Positions 37,735-47,213 of a stretch of DNA of 64,000 bases are shown here, one piece after another. The stretch is from an uncultured Rhizobium sp. Its GTDB lineage: Bacteria; Pseudomonadota; Alphaproteobacteria; Rhizobiales; Rhizobiaceae. The position numbers and the translations under genes were made by a program. Below the pieces are notes generated by a model. That model made no database searches and was not told where the DNA came from. It saw only the letters and a list, made by a program, of their open reading frames with translations. The DNA is taken from assembly GCA_945952045.1 (NCBI GenBank), contig CAMFHE010000016.1, positions 41,780-105,779 of the forward strand. Direction: 5' to 3'. Position 1 is the stretch's first letter; each line of letters opens with the position of its first letter.

Positions 37735-39651
37735 ATGTCTATTTCAATTAAAAACGCTCTCTTCATCATTTTCGCGATTGTCGCGCTGATTGTTGCAGGC
37801 CAGTCCTTAGAGTCGATCCATGTCCTGGATAAAGTGAACCAGGCGAGCACCGACATCGCGGATGATTGGCTTCCAAGTGTTGTGGCTGCCAAGTCGATAG
37901 AGGCAGAAATCGCGAGCGTGAGAATCGCATACTTTACCCACATCACTTCGTTGACCGATGAGACAATGACGAAGGCTGAGGCCGGGTTGGCAGAAGAAAA
38001 GGCACGTCTTGCTGGCAGCCTTGCGAACTACCGTCAAAAATTCACTGACCAAAGCGAGGAAGTTGCGATCCTCGATCAAATAGACGCTGCCTTGGCGCGT
38101 TATTACCAATTGGGCGACAAGCTTTTGGCATTATCCCGCAAAAACGAGAATGAGGCTGCGACTGCAATGCTTCAAAGCATGCAGGTAGAAGTTGGTCCAG
38201 TCGTCGACAACATTCAGAAACTCGTTCAATTCAACGAGAAGGGTGCCAGCGCGCGGTCTGCGGATGGTGACCAGCTCTATGCGTCGACGAAATTCCTAAC
38301 ACTCGTTGTTGCAGGTATTGCAGGCATTCTGGTTCTAGCCTCCTTGGCCTATGTCATCCTACGGATCATCCGGCCGCTAAACAGAATGGTTGCGTCTATG
38401 AACACGCTCGCGATGGGAGACGCCGAGAGTGCTATCCCTTTTACCGGGCGGCGCGACGAAGTGGGCACGATCGCCGTCGCCGTGGAAGTCTTTCGTCAGG
38501 CAGCAATCGAAAAACGTGTCATCGAACAACAGGCCGCAGACGACCGTCGCCACGCTGAAGAGGAACGCGAGCGGATCGCAGCGGAAGCAGAAGCAAATGC
38601 GCAAGCTCGCCTTGCGCAGGCCACATCCGGGTTGGCCACCGCGCTCCATCGTCTGGCATCGGGCGACCTTACTTTCCAAATTACTGATGCTTTCGCTCCG
38701 GATTTCGAAGAGTTGCGTCACAACCTGAACCGTGCGGTCGAGCAGCTCGGGACGACACTTGCCGTGATCGCCCAATCTGCAAATCAGATTGACAGCGGCT
38801 CCAGGGAAATTTCAATCGGAGCGAACGACCTCTCAAAGCGCACGGAACAGCAGGCCGCTTCGTTGGAGGAGACCGCAGCAGCACTCGATGAGATAACCGC
38901 GAATGTCGCCAGTTCCACAAAGCGCACGGAGGAGGCTAGGAGCACGGCCGTACAGACTTCAGAGAGCGCAATCGCCTCGGGACGTGTGGTAGAGCGAGCC
39001 GTCCATGCGATGCAGGGAATTGAGCGCACGTCCTCCCAAATTTCGAACATCATTGGGGTTATCGACGAGATCGCGTTTCAAACAAATCTTTTGGCACTGA
39101 ACGCCGGTGTGGAGGCGGCCAGAGCAGGAGAGGCCGGCAAGGGCTTCGCAGTTGTGGCTCAGGAAGTGCGGGAGCTCGCACAACGCTCCGCCGTCGCAGC
39201 AAAGGAAATCAAAGACCTCATCAGGGCGTCCGAAAATGAGGTGAAGGGCGGTGTCGAGCTTGTCAGTGAAACGGGCAAGTCACTCGAAACAATCCGTGGG
39301 TTCATCGATAGCATAAACCAGCACATGGCGTCGATTGCTCTGTCCGCTCGCGAACAATCTGTAGGGCTAAGCGAAGTCAACACAGCGGTTAACGACATGG
39401 ATCAGGTCACGCAGAAAAACGCAGCAATGGTGGAAGAGACGAATGCGGCGAGCGCCTCATTGGCTATCGAGGCGGGAAAGCTTCGGGAGTTGCTGTCGCA
39501 GTTCAGTTTGCCTGGAGTGGTCGCCGGAAAAGCAGCGCCCGTGCGTGAAGTGCGGCAGGACAAGGATCGGTCGGCAGGAAACGTCCGAGCATTGCAGGGC
39601 ATGGTACAAAAGCTCGCTGTAGGCGGAAACCGCGGTTGGGAGGACTTCTAG
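37735..39651 (+). CDS. Methyl-accepting chemotaxis protein
   Basis: Chemoreceptor of about 638 residues. TM1 is [19 protein letters not shown] four-helix-bundle type periplasmic sensor (about 30-185) follows, then TM2 ([20 protein letters not shown]), a HAMP domain and a second HAMP-like linker. The signalling domain has the hairpin [19 protein letters not shown] and [19 protein letters not shown]. The C-terminus ends in GWEDF, resembling the WEEF/NWETF pentapeptide that tethers CheR and CheB. Base composition is visibly lower in GC (about 55%) than the neighbours, suggesting different ancestry. The start is uncertain: no strong ribosome site; 37657 is an upstream alternative. Confidence 0.9.
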   Translation: MSISIKNALFIIFAIVALIVAGQSLESIHVLDKVNQASTDIADDWLPSVVAAKSIEAEIASVRIAYFTHITSLTDETMTKAEAGLAEEKARLAGSLANYRQKFTDQSEEVAILDQIDAALARYYQLGDKLLALSRKNENEAATAMLQSMQVEVGPVVDNIQKLVQFNEKGASARSADGDQLYASTKFLTLVVAGIAGILVLASLAYVILRIIRPLNRMVASMNTLAMGDAESAIPFTGRRDEVGTIAVAVEVFRQAAIEKRVIEQQAADDRRHAEEERERIAAEAEANAQARLAQATSGLATALHRLASGDLTFQITDAFAPDFEELRHNLNRAVEQLGTTLAVIAQSANQIDSGSREISIGANDLSKRTEQQAASLEETAAALDEITANVASSTKRTEEARSTAVQTSESAIASGRVVERAVHAMQGIERTSSQISNIIGVIDEIAFQTNLLALNAGVEAARAGEAGKGFAVVAQEVRELAQRSAVAAKEIKDLIRASENEVKGGVELVSETGKSLETIRGFIDSINQHMASIALSAREQSVGLSEVNTAVNDMDQVTQKNAAMVEETNAASASLAIEAGKLRELLSQFSLPGVVAGKAAPVREVRQDKDRSAGNVRALQGMVQKLAVGGNRGWEDF

Positions 39652-40005
39652 GTCGCCAAAACGATTGCCATGCATAGTCGGAGCGGTGTGCATCGCCAAT
39701 GCGTTGAATATGCCCGGGCCTAAAACCATCCCGAACAGACGGCATAGACAATCAGGCAGATGTTCGAGGCTGAACGTGGTACTAGAGGTTGGCCGGTTTG
39801 AGGGCTTCCACTGCGTGCCAGTACCGGTGTCGAAGACATGCACCCGTCCGTTTCGGCAACAACAAATGCTCGCTCTTGTCGACTGCAGTCGGTCGTCCTG
39901 CCGAGGGTCATGCCAATGCTGGTCGGATCGTCATCAAACAGGGTGCAGTTACGGTCGCTGAACATCGGTGCAGCTTCGGGCGTGGCAATCGCCTCTCCAC
40001 GTTAT
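39652..40005. other. 354-base gap without recognisable gene
   Basis: Short frames on both strands give no family-like protein. The composition resembles the chemoreceptor gene more than the GC-rich genes to the right. It could be the tail of an acquired segment or decayed coding sequence. No inverted-repeat ends typical of an insertion sequence were found by eye. Confidence 0.45.
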
Positions 40006-41325
40006 TCAGCCAAGATGCTTGAGAGTATTGCTTGAGGCTTCCAGCAACTGATCGGCGTTCTCTTTCGAGAAGACGAGCGGCGGGCGCACTTTCAGTACAT
40101 TGGCCAGAGGTCCTGAGGCACTGATCAGGACGCCGCGTTCTCTCAAGCCGTTGACCAGAGCCGTTGTCCGTTTTGCATCCGGCGTTTTTGTCTCCCGGTC
40201 GGCGACAAGCTCGACGCCGATGAAAAGGCCAGCGCCCCTGACATCGCCAATGCAGTCGAAGTCGCGGGCAAGTTCCCTAAAACCGTCCTGCAGATAGGCG
40301 CCGACGGTTGCGGCATTCTCCTGCAGGCCTTCTTCCCGGATGATGTCGAGGACCGCCGTGGCGGCGGCAGCGGCGACCGGATTGCCGCCGAAGGTGTTGA
40401 AGTAGCGCGCCTTGGTGCCGAACTCCGCCACGACTTCGGGCCGCATGATGACGGCCGCCATCGGATAGCCGTTTGCCATCGGCTTGCCGATCGTGACCAT
40501 GTCCGGCTCCACGTCATGGCGCAGGAAACCCCACATGAAGTCGCCGGTGCGACCGAAGCCCGGCTGCACTTCGTCGGCGATGAAAAGCCCGCCGGCCTTG
40601 CGGATCGCCTCGACTGCGGGCTTCAGGAACCCCTTGGGATCGGACACGACGCCATCGCTCGAGAAAATCGTGTCGACGATCAGCATGGCGGGTTTGATAC
40701 CGTGCCGCTTGAGGTCATCGATTGCTGCCTGGACCGATTGCCCGAAACGGGTTTTGGCTTCTTCGAGCGGAACGCGATAAGAGTCCGGAGCCGCAACGGC
40801 CCTGACATGAGCGCCGAGATGGACGAACTCACCCAGCGAGGGCGAGAATTCCGCCACGTCTCCGGTCAGACCATGATAGGCGAGGCTCGTCACGATAATG
40901 CCGGTTCCGCCGGTATATTGGCGCGCTATGCGCAGGGCCAGATCGTTCGCCTCGCTGCCGGTGCATGTGAACATCACCTGACCGAGATAGTCTGGAAACG
41001 TCGAAACGAGTTTCTCGGCATAGGTGACGATGCCCTCGTGGATGTAGCGCGTATGCGTGTTCAGTGTCGCGGTCTGCCGGGTGATCGCCTCGACAACCTT
41101 CGGATGGCAATGCCCCATCGATGCGACATTGTTATAGGCGTCGAGATATTTGCGGCCCGTCTCGTCGAACAGCCAGATACCTTCGCCACGCACGAGGTGA
41201 ACGGGCTTTTCATAGAAAAGACGGTATGCGGGTCCGAGAACCTTTTCGCGCCGGGCGATCAATTCTCTTTCGTTGGCAGGCAGCTTTTCGAAATCATCGG
41301 CATTGAACGCGTTGACCATCGCCAT
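40006..41325 (-). CDS. Class III PLP enzyme, AGXT2L/phospho-lyase-like aminotransferase
   Basis: Fold-type I PLP protein of about 439 residues. The N-terminal FYEKPVHLVRGEGIWLFDE followed by LDAYNNVASMGHCHPKVVEA resembles ethanolamine-phosphate and 5-phosphohydroxylysine phospho-lyases (AGXT2L1/L2). TCTGSEANDLALRIARQ, FIADEVQPGFGRTG and TIGKPMANGYPMAAV with the PLP Lys follow. The ending SASGPLANVLKVRPPLVF also matches that group. The gene next to it encodes a small-molecule kinase, which strongly suggests phosphorylation of a hydroxyl followed by elimination of phosphate. The start at 41325 has AAGGA nine bases upstream; 41331, overlapping the kinase stop as TGATG, is also possible. Confidence 0.85.
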   Translation of the reverse strand: MAMVNAFNADDFEKLPANERELIARREKVLGPAYRLFYEKPVHLVRGEGIWLFDETGRKYLDAYNNVASMGHCHPKVVEAITRQTATLNTHTRYIHEGIVTYAEKLVSTFPDYLGQVMFTCTGSEANDLALRIARQYTGGTGIIVTSLAYHGLTGDVAEFSPSLGEFVHLGAHVRAVAAPDSYRVPLEEAKTRFGQSVQAAIDDLKRHGIKPAMLIVDTIFSSDGVVSDPKGFLKPAVEAIRKAGGLFIADEVQPGFGRTGDFMWGFLRHDVEPDMVTIGKPMANGYPMAAVIMRPEVVAEFGTKARYFNTFGGNPVAAAAATAVLDIIREEGLQENAATVGAYLQDGFRELARDFDCIGDVRGAGLFIGVELVADRETKTPDAKRTTALVNGLRERGVLISASGPLANVLKVRPPLVFSKENADQLLEASSNTLKHLG

Positions 41326-41330
41326 TGTCA

Positions 41331-42383
41331 TCAATCCTTGCAGAATGTGCGGATAGTGCCGGCCAGTTCCTGTTCGGAGAGGCCGTTGAGATTTTGCAGG
41401 CCGGCCCATGAGGCGGCGTGGTTTCGCAGGATATAGTCCCGTTCCGCTGGCCGCTCGGTCGATCGCCATTCGGTGATCATCACCGTCAAGGCCAGACGGG
41501 CCTTGATCAGCAGGGGAAGAGCTGAAAATTCCTCATCCTGAAGCGGGGTGATCGCGTCATAGCCTTTGACCAGCGCGCAGAGATTGTCCATCCAGCTTTG
41601 CGAAGAGAGATGATAGGAAGCCGCAACCGCCACGTCATTGACGATGGGTGCGAGCACCATGTCTCCGAAATCGATGATCCCGGTGATCGTCTCGGGCGCG
41701 TCCGGATGGACCAGAATATTGTGCGGATTCATGTCGTTATGGATGATTTGCCGCCGCAGCGCCGCAGCGCGCGGAAGGATTGTGCTTTCGTAACCGGCGA
41801 TGACGGCATCGATTGCCGGACGCCTGTCCGGATCGACGAAGGCGAGCAGCGGCCGCTTGTCCAGGATATGGGAGATGTCCCACAGGAATTTTCCGTCCGG
41901 CGGCATCCCGTTGTAGTCCGCAAGGCCACGCGCGAGGCGTGCGAGTTCGGTGCCGATATTCTGGCATTGTCGCACCGAGCGTCTGGCGTGGGAAAGCACA
42001 TCGCCTTCGAGATAGGTCAGCAGCCTGACGGTACGAAACCCGCCGTCTTCCTGGGGGAGGCGGTGCGTGTCGTCGCCGCTGAGCGTCTTGACGAGCCTTG
42101 GAACTGGAACGCCGGGCGCAGCTTTTTCAAGATGCAGCATCGCGCCGTCCTGGAAGCGCAGTCCGTTCTGGTCTTCGAGGGGATGCGCGATCTTCAGCGT
42201 AAAGGATATCCCGCTGCCGTCGGTCAGCTGAAACGTGTCGTCCCGTTCACTGGAAAGCCGTTTGGCTGTCGCTTGGATTCCATAGAGATCGGCAGCAAGA
42301 CGCTCGGCGGCATGCGACGATATCGGGACCCAGCTGGCCGAAAATGCATCCGCGCCTTGCGAAACCTGTTCTGCCGACTGCAT
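41331..42383 (-). CDS. APH-fold small-molecule kinase (hydroxylysine/homoserine kinase-like)
   Basis: Phosphotransferase of 350 residues in the aminoglycoside/choline kinase fold. An ATP-site Lys lies in FTLKIAHPLED (about 60-70). The catalytic loop is QIIHNDMNPHNILVHPD, with HND in place of the more usual HGD, and the metal Asp is in GIIDFGDMVLAP. It resembles hydroxylysine kinase (HYKK/AGPHD1), the natural partner of AGXT2L-type phospho-lyases. It is the first gene of the two-gene unit, overlapping or abutting the lyase, and divergent from a GntR regulator. The real substrate may be another hydroxylated amino compound. Confidence 0.83.
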   Translation of the reverse strand: MQSAEQVSQGADAFSASWVPISSHAAERLAADLYGIQATAKRLSSERDDTFQLTDGSGISFTLKIAHPLEDQNGLRFQDGAMLHLEKAAPGVPVPRLVKTLSGDDTHRLPQEDGGFRTVRLLTYLEGDVLSHARRSVRQCQNIGTELARLARGLADYNGMPPDGKFLWDISHILDKRPLLAFVDPDRRPAIDAVIAGYESTILPRAAALRRQIIHNDMNPHNILVHPDAPETITGIIDFGDMVLAPIVNDVAVAASYHLSSQSWMDNLCALVKGYDAITPLQDEEFSALPLLIKARLALTVMITEWRSTERPAERDYILRNHAASWAGLQNLNGLSEQELAGTIRTFCKD

Positions 42384-42433
42384 CGCTTCTTCCGATTTTG
42401 AGGGTCTGGACGTCTTGGCGAATAATTGCGCGG

Positions 42434-42478
42434 TGATGCATCATGCGTCAAGAACTTTTGCCAGTCTTGATGCATCAA
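42434..42478. promoter_or_regulatory. Paired palindromes TGATGCATCA, predicted GntR operator
   Basis: A perfect 10-base palindrome TGATGCATCA occurs at 42434-42443 and again at 42468-42477, the second extended to TTGATGCATCAA. The centres are 34 bases apart, near three helical turns. Both lie in the divergent promoter between the kinase and the GntR gene. This is the expected form of an operator for two GntR dimers. Confidence 0.65.
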
Positions 42479-42527
42479 AAAAATCCGGGCATTGTGGCAG
42501 GAGAAAAATCCCAGGCAGGTTAAGCGG

Positions 42528-43241
42528 TTGCGCGACATCTTTCAGAACATCGACAAAAGCAATTTGTACGAATCCATCCACAAGCAAATCGCGCTGGCGC
42601 TGATCGAAGGGCGGCTGCGGCCGAACGACAAGGTTCGAATCCGCGCCATCGCCGATCAACTCGGGGTCAGCGTCACTCCGGTTCGCGATGCGCTCCTGCG
42701 CCTCGTGCGGGAAGGGGCGCTTGAAATGCGCGGGCACAAGGATTTGCGTGTTCCGGAGATGACCGAGCGGCAATATGACGAAATCCGGCTCATCCGCTTG
42801 CGGCTTGAAGGTCTTGCCGCATCTCTGGCGGCGGAAAACATGAATGCTGAGGCGGAAGCCGACCTGAGAGACATCCTCCAGCGGAACGAACTGGCGCGCT
42901 CCGCCGGGAATGCGGCTGAGGCGATCCGGCTCAACCGGCTCTTCCACTTCAGGATTGCCGAATATTCCCGGCTGCCGAAGCTGGTCGAGATGATCGACAA
43001 TTTCTGGCTGCTGATGGGGCCGCTGATCGCTGCCGTCTACAATACGGGCGGGCAGGTGATGATTTCCTACCACCATGAGATCATGAAGGCCCTGAGCGAA
43101 CGAAATGGCGAGGCGGCCGAAATAGCCATCCGTGCCGATATCAATGCGACGGCAGAGGTGTTGAGAACCTCCGGTTTGCTGCGGCGTGGCGAGGTTGATG
43201 TGGACCTTCCGCTGCCTGTTCCGGGTGGGCTTCCGGTCTAG
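42528..43241 (+). CDS. GntR family regulator, FCD (FadR) subfamily
   Basis: Regulator of about 237 residues. The winged helix reads LYESIHKQIALALIEGRLRP, then AIADQLGVSVTPVRDALLRL. The all-alpha FCD ligand domain follows, with RLRLEGLAASLAAENM, the metal-site pattern NRLFHFRIAEYSR, and YHHEIMKALSERN. No ATG exists before the winged helix. A TTG at 42528 preceded by AGGCAGG is the best start; TTG at 42492 is the alternative. It is divergent from the kinase/phospho-lyase pair and probably represses it. Confidence 0.87.
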   Translation: MRDIFQNIDKSNLYESIHKQIALALIEGRLRPNDKVRIRAIADQLGVSVTPVRDALLRLVREGALEMRGHKDLRVPEMTERQYDEIRLIRLRLEGLAASLAAENMNAEAEADLRDILQRNELARSAGNAAEAIRLNRLFHFRIAEYSRLPKLVEMIDNFWLLMGPLIAAVYNTGGQVMISYHHEIMKALSERNGEAAEIAIRADINATAEVLRTSGLLRRGEVDVDLPLPVPGGLPV

Positions 43242-43369
43242 CGCCCGGCCACCTCTTCCAGTGTTTTTCCTCCGGTGCCGCGCTCGTTTTCCGACGTCGG
43301 CTATCGGAGGAGTTGGAGCAGACCTCTCTCGCGGAGGGATGGATGACGAAACTTAAGTCAGTATTTTTT

Positions 43370-43378
43370 TGTGATCAC
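43370..43378. promoter_or_regulatory. Operator copy 1, TGTGATCAC
   Basis: TGTGATCACG, matching the TGTGATCACA palindrome of the second GntR regulon except for the last base. It lies about 200 bases upstream of copy 2 and could form a DNA loop with it. Confidence 0.6.
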
Positions 43379-43541
43379 GAAATCAAATTTCCTCACATTT
43401 CGTGTGTGGCGCGGTTGTCAATTTACCTGGTGCCGTAAAAATGAAACGTCAAATTAAATAACTGAAATATATGAGTTTTAAAGAGCTAAGGTCAATTCTG
43501 TACGCGTAACGTCGAGCTAATTCCCGGATGACGGAGACGCA

Positions 43542-43570
43542 TTGACATCCAGAAATGAAATGACTAGCCT
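43542..43570 (+). promoter_or_regulatory. Probable promoter of the Pot-type operon
   Basis: TTGACA at 43542-43547, then a 17-base spacer and TAGCCT at 43565-43570, a poor -10 box. The operator at 43576 follows directly, the same geometry as in the Liv-type operon promoter. Confidence 0.5.
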
Positions 43571-43575
43571 TCATT

Positions 43576-43585
43576 TGTGATCACA
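43576..43585. promoter_or_regulatory. Operator copy 2, TGTGATCACA
   Basis: Perfect 10-base palindrome identical to the sites at 51.9 and 52.1 kb. It covers the predicted transcription start region, fitting a repressor site for the GntR protein encoded at 51.2-51.9 kb. Confidence 0.7.
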
Positions 43586-43747
43586 CGATATCGTTTAAAA
43601 ATTCATCGATATCGGCGCTGCATCTCGCTTCGGGAGGGTTCGAATTGCAGGAATGTCGTCTGTCTTCTCGCATGTCCGCTGCCTGTATTGACCTGCTGAT
43701 GGCCGGTCGATCTGCGTCGATCAATCCTGATGCGAGCCGTGGCTGAA

Positions 43748-44866
43748 ATGGTGAACGTGCATCCTTCCGCACGCGATCAGGCCCAATCCGATCACGTTCA
43801 GTTCCGAAACGTGGTGAAGTCCTACGATGGCGAAACGCTTGTCGTGAAAGACTTGAACCTGTCGGTGGCGCGTGGCGAGTTTCTGACGCTGCTCGGTCCG
43901 TCCGGATCGGGAAAGACCACCTCTTTGATGATGCTTGCCGGCTTCGAGCAGCCGACGGGCGGCGAAATTTTTCTGAACGGCACGGAAATCGGACGCATGC
44001 CCGCCAACAAGCGCGGCATCGGCATGGTGTTCCAGTCATACGCTCTTTTTCCGCATATGACCGTTGAGGAAAATCTGGCCTTTCCCTTGGAAATTCGCGG
44101 GCTTGCCAAGCATGACGTGGCGGCACGGGTCACGCGCATACTCGATATGGTAAAGCTGCCCAATGTCGGCGGGCGCAAGCCGAGCCAGCTTTCGGGTGGT
44201 CAGCAGCAGCGTATCGCGCTGGCGCGTGCGCTGGTGTTCGAGCCTGAACTGGTTCTTATGGATGAGCCGCTCGGCGCTTTGGACAAGCAGTTGCGCGATC
44301 ACATGCAGCAGGAAATCCGCGCGCTTCACGACCGGCTGGGCGTCACGATGATTTCGGTGACCCATGATCAGGGTGAAGCGCTCACCATGTCGGATCGCGT
44401 CGCAGTCTTTGATGCGGGCAGGATCCAGCAGCTTGCCACGCCACGCGATCTTTACGAGTCGCCTGCCAATGCCTTCGTTGCCTCCTTCATCGGCGAGAAC
44501 AATCAGCTGGTCGGCGAGACCGTCGAGTGGGACCGTTCCTTCTGTCGGATCAGGCTGCCGGATGGGCAGATCCTTGCCGGTCGTAGCGGTGACGTCGAAC
44601 GCAATGGCGAGGCGGCGGTGCTCTCGATCCGGCCGGAACGCGTGATTATCGGCGAAAACACGGCCGATGGCGGCATCGCGCTCAGCGGCGAATGCGTCGG
44701 CGCCATCTATCACGGTGACCATATCAGGGTTCGCATGCGCCTGCACTCGTCCGAGGAGGTCGTGGCGAAGGTGCCGAATTCGGGCGCGAACCGAATTCCG
44801 TCTTTCGGTCAGAACATCGCTTTTGGCTGGAGCAAAGAGGACGCGGTCGTCCTCCGAAGAGCCTAA
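43748..44866 (+). CDS. ABC transporter ATP-binding protein (PotA/FbpC type)
   Basis: ATPase of about 372 residues for a polyamine/betaine-type importer. Walker A is GPSGSGKTTSLMML, the Q-loop MVFQSYALFPHMTV, the signature QLSGGQQQRIALARAL, Walker B ELVLMDEPLGALD, and the switch His is in VTHDQGEALTMSD. The C-terminal TOBE/OB domain includes GENNQLVGETV and SIRPERVII. It is the first gene of the operon; a GTG and an ATG six codons upstream (43730) are alternative starts. The unit continues with binding protein, two permeases and an FAD enzyme. Confidence 0.92.
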   Translation: MVNVHPSARDQAQSDHVQFRNVVKSYDGETLVVKDLNLSVARGEFLTLLGPSGSGKTTSLMMLAGFEQPTGGEIFLNGTEIGRMPANKRGIGMVFQSYALFPHMTVEENLAFPLEIRGLAKHDVAARVTRILDMVKLPNVGGRKPSQLSGGQQQRIALARALVFEPELVLMDEPLGALDKQLRDHMQQEIRALHDRLGVTMISVTHDQGEALTMSDRVAVFDAGRIQQLATPRDLYESPANAFVASFIGENNQLVGETVEWDRSFCRIRLPDGQILAGRSGDVERNGEAAVLSIRPERVIIGENTADGGIALSGECVGAIYHGDHIRVRMRLHSSEEVVAKVPNSGANRIPSFGQNIAFGWSKEDAVVLRRA

Positions 44867-44891
44867 ACCGACAACAAAAGGGGAATGAGGA

Positions 44892-45929
44892 ATGATCAAG
44901 CGGTTGTTGATTTCGACGGCGATCGTGTTTGCCGCATTGGCGAATGCATCCCATGCCGAGGACGTGACGGTCGTCTCCTGGGGCGGCGCATATCAGGATG
45001 CTCAGCGGAAAGTGTTTTTCCAGCCTTTCACCAAGGCAACGGGCGTCAATCTCAAGGAAGAATCCTGGGATGGCGGCATCGGTGTCATTCGTTCGCGCGC
45101 TGCAAGCGCCGATCCGGGCTGGGATGTCGTGCAGGTCGAGACGAGCGACATTCTGCTCGGCTGCGAAGAGGGCCTGTTCGAACCGCTCGACTGGTCGAAG
45201 CTGGGCGGCAAGGATGTCTATATCAACGGCGCGGTGCAGGACTGCGGCGTTGCGGCGATCCTTTACAATGAGGGCATCGCCTATGACAAGGACAAGCTGA
45301 AGGAGGCGCCGAAGGGCTGGGCCGACTTCTTCGACACCACGAAGTTTCCCGGCAAGCGCGCCGTCCGATTGGCGCCCAATGTCGTCATCCCCGGCGCGCT
45401 CCTGGCCGATGGCGTGAAGCCTTCCGAGCTTTATGACGTGCTCGCCACCAAGGAAGGCGTCGACCGGGCATTTGCCAAGCTCGATACGATCAAGAAGGAT
45501 CTGGTGTTCTGGAAGGCCGGTGCGCAGCCGCCGCAGCTTCTGGCTTCCGGCGAGGTCGTGATGACGACCGCTTACAATGGACGCATCGATGCCGCCAATC
45601 GCAACGACAAGCGCAATTTCGCGTTCGTCTGGAACGAGAGCATGCAGACCTTCGACTACTGGGTGATGTTGAAGGGCTCGCCACGCAAGGACGCGAGCTA
45701 CAAATTCCTCGAATTCATCAACCAGCCGGAAAACCAGGCCGGACTGCCGGATGAGATCGCCTATGGCGTCGTCAGAAAGGAGTCGAGCGACAAGGTCAAT
45801 CCGGCCCGCATGGTCGATATTCCCTCGAATCCCGCCAATCTCTCCGTTTCCGTGCCGCCGAACAGCGAATTCTGGCTGGAGAACAACGATCGCCTGACCG
45901 AGCGTCTTCAGAGCTGGTCGTCGCAATGA
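44892..45929 (+). CDS. ABC transporter substrate-binding protein (PotD type)
   Basis: Periplasmic receptor of 345 residues with a signal peptide (MIKRLLISTAIVFAALANASHA). The mature start VTVVSWGGAYQDAQRKVF and the late GVVRKESSDKVNP are standard for spermidine/putrescine-type binding proteins. The acidic pocket of true polyamine receptors cannot be confirmed by eye. Relatives bind quaternary amines, sulfonates and other cationic compounds, which suits the dimethylglycine-dehydrogenase-like enzyme at the end of the operon. A doubled purine-rich ribosome site (AGGGGA, GAGGA) precedes the ATG, predicting high expression. Confidence 0.9.
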   Translation: MIKRLLISTAIVFAALANASHAEDVTVVSWGGAYQDAQRKVFFQPFTKATGVNLKEESWDGGIGVIRSRAASADPGWDVVQVETSDILLGCEEGLFEPLDWSKLGGKDVYINGAVQDCGVAAILYNEGIAYDKDKLKEAPKGWADFFDTTKFPGKRAVRLAPNVVIPGALLADGVKPSELYDVLATKEGVDRAFAKLDTIKKDLVFWKAGAQPPQLLASGEVVMTTAYNGRIDAANRNDKRNFAFVWNESMQTFDYWVMLKGSPRKDASYKFLEFINQPENQAGLPDEIAYGVVRKESSDKVNPARMVDIPSNPANLSVSVPPNSEFWLENNDRLTERLQSWSSQ

Positions 45930-45983
45930 TGAAACGGTGCTGGCGGGTGTTTTCACCCGTCAGCCATTTGCGGGTTTCCACCA

Positions 45984-47213
45984 GTGTCAAAAGTCGAGCT
46001 ATCCATCAAAGCGGCTCAGCTGCGCGCCGAGCGACGCCGCAGGATGACAGGTCTTCTGCTCATCCTGCCGCTCTCGCTGTTCCTGTTGATGACGTTTCTG
46101 GCGCCGCTTTATGAAATCCTGTCTCGCAGCATTCGGGACAACGATATCGCCGAGGCATGGCCGCTGGTTTCGCAAACCATGCGCTCCTGGGATGGCAATG
46201 TGCCGGGAGAGGCGGTTTTTGCAAAACTTGCCGAGGACATAAAGTCGTCGCAGGCCAACAAGACCACCGCGCTTGTTGGCCGCCGTCTGAACTACGCCAT
46301 CCCTGAGGGTCGCACGCTGGTGACGTCGATGGCGCGCAAAATCGCAAAGACCGACGCGCCACCCGAAGGCGGCTGGAAGCAGGCCTTTATCGCAGCCGAT
46401 CAAGCCTGGGGCGATCCTGCGGTATGGCAGGCGCTTCATCAGGCGTCCGGGCCGATCTCCACCTTTTATCTGCTGGCGGCAGCCGACAGGCGGATCGATG
46501 CATCGGGTTCGATCACGAGCGCGCCGGAAGAGAACCGGATTTATCTGAGCGTGCTTGGCCGAACGTTCTGGATTGCATTGCTGGTGACCGTCAGCTGCCT
46601 GGTTTTAGCTTTCCCGGTCGCCTATTTTCTTGCCAATGGCCCCAAACGTGCGGCCGGCATTGTCATGGTCCTGGTCTTGCTGCCGCTTTGGACGTCGCTG
46701 CTGGTCAGAACGGCAGCTTGGGTCGTGCTGTTGCAAGATCAGGGCCTGATCAACAAGGCGCTCGAGGCCATCCACATCATCGATGCGCCGATCCCGCTGA
46801 TTTTCAACCGCATCGGTGTCGTGATCGCCGTGGTTCATGTGTCGCTGCCCTACATGGTTCTGCCGATCTATGCGACCATGGCCGCGATCAAGCCGGATTA
46901 TATGCGCGCCGCGATTTCTCTGGGCGCCCGGCCGACGACGGCGTTCCGCAGAATCTACTTGCCGCTGACGACGCCGGGATTGGCCGCAGGCGCCTTGCTC
47001 GTTTTCATCATGGCGCTCGGCTACTACATCACGCCGGCCCTTGTCGGCGGCGCCAGCGACCAGATGGTTTCCTATTTCATCGCCTATTACACCAATGATG
47101 CCGTCAACTGGGGCCTTGCCGGCGCTCTGGCGCTGATCCTCATCCTTGCCACCTCTCTTCTTTATCTCGTCTACGCGCGCATCACGGGCGCAAAGGGGGT
47201 AAGCTTTGGCTAA
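45984..47213 (+). CDS. ABC transporter permease (PotB type) with long periplasmic loop
   Basis: Inner-membrane subunit of 409 residues. TM1 is LLILPLSLFLLMTFLAPLYE. About 150 residues of soluble loop follow before the conserved block of membrane segments (YLSVLGRTFWIALLVTVSCL onward), which makes it longer than the roughly 280 residues usual for PotB. Such an insert is also seen in some rhizobial relatives. The ATPase-contact loop is RAAISLGARPTTAFRRIYLP. The gene overlaps the next permease by eight bases. Confidence 0.9.
   Translation: MSKVELSIKAAQLRAERRRRMTGLLLILPLSLFLLMTFLAPLYEILSRSIRDNDIAEAWPLVSQTMRSWDGNVPGEAVFAKLAEDIKSSQANKTTALVGRRLNYAIPEGRTLVTSMARKIAKTDAPPEGGWKQAFIAADQAWGDPAVWQALHQASGPISTFYLLAAADRRIDASGSITSAPEENRIYLSVLGRTFWIALLVTVSCLVLAFPVAYFLANGPKRAAGIVMVLVLLPLWTSLLVRTAAWVVLLQDQGLINKALEAIHIIDAPIPLIFNRIGVVIAVVHVSLPYMVLPIYATMAAIKPDYMRAAISLGARPTTAFRRIYLPLTTPGLAAGALLVFIMALGYYITPALVGGASDQMVSYFIAYYTNDAVNWGLAGALALILILATSLLYLVYARITGAKGVSFG

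Larger units (their letters stand above)
43242..43747. other. 506-base regulatory region before the Pot-type operon
   Basis: This gap is much richer in A and T than its surroundings. It contains two copies of the TGTGATCAC operator (43370 and 43576) and a promoter-like TTGACA box (43542). No small gene is convincing. The long leader between the second operator and the ATG (about 160 bases) shows no riboswitch that I recognise. Confidence 0.6.

Noticed and set aside
39720..39965. Short antisense frame after the chemoreceptor as a transposase remnant
   Set aside because: No transposase motif, no terminal inverted repeats and no target duplication could be seen.
43586..43747. Possible riboswitch in the long leader of the Pot-type operon
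   Set aside because: No conserved aptamer core or terminator/antiterminator pair could be drawn; the leader may simply be untranslated sequence.
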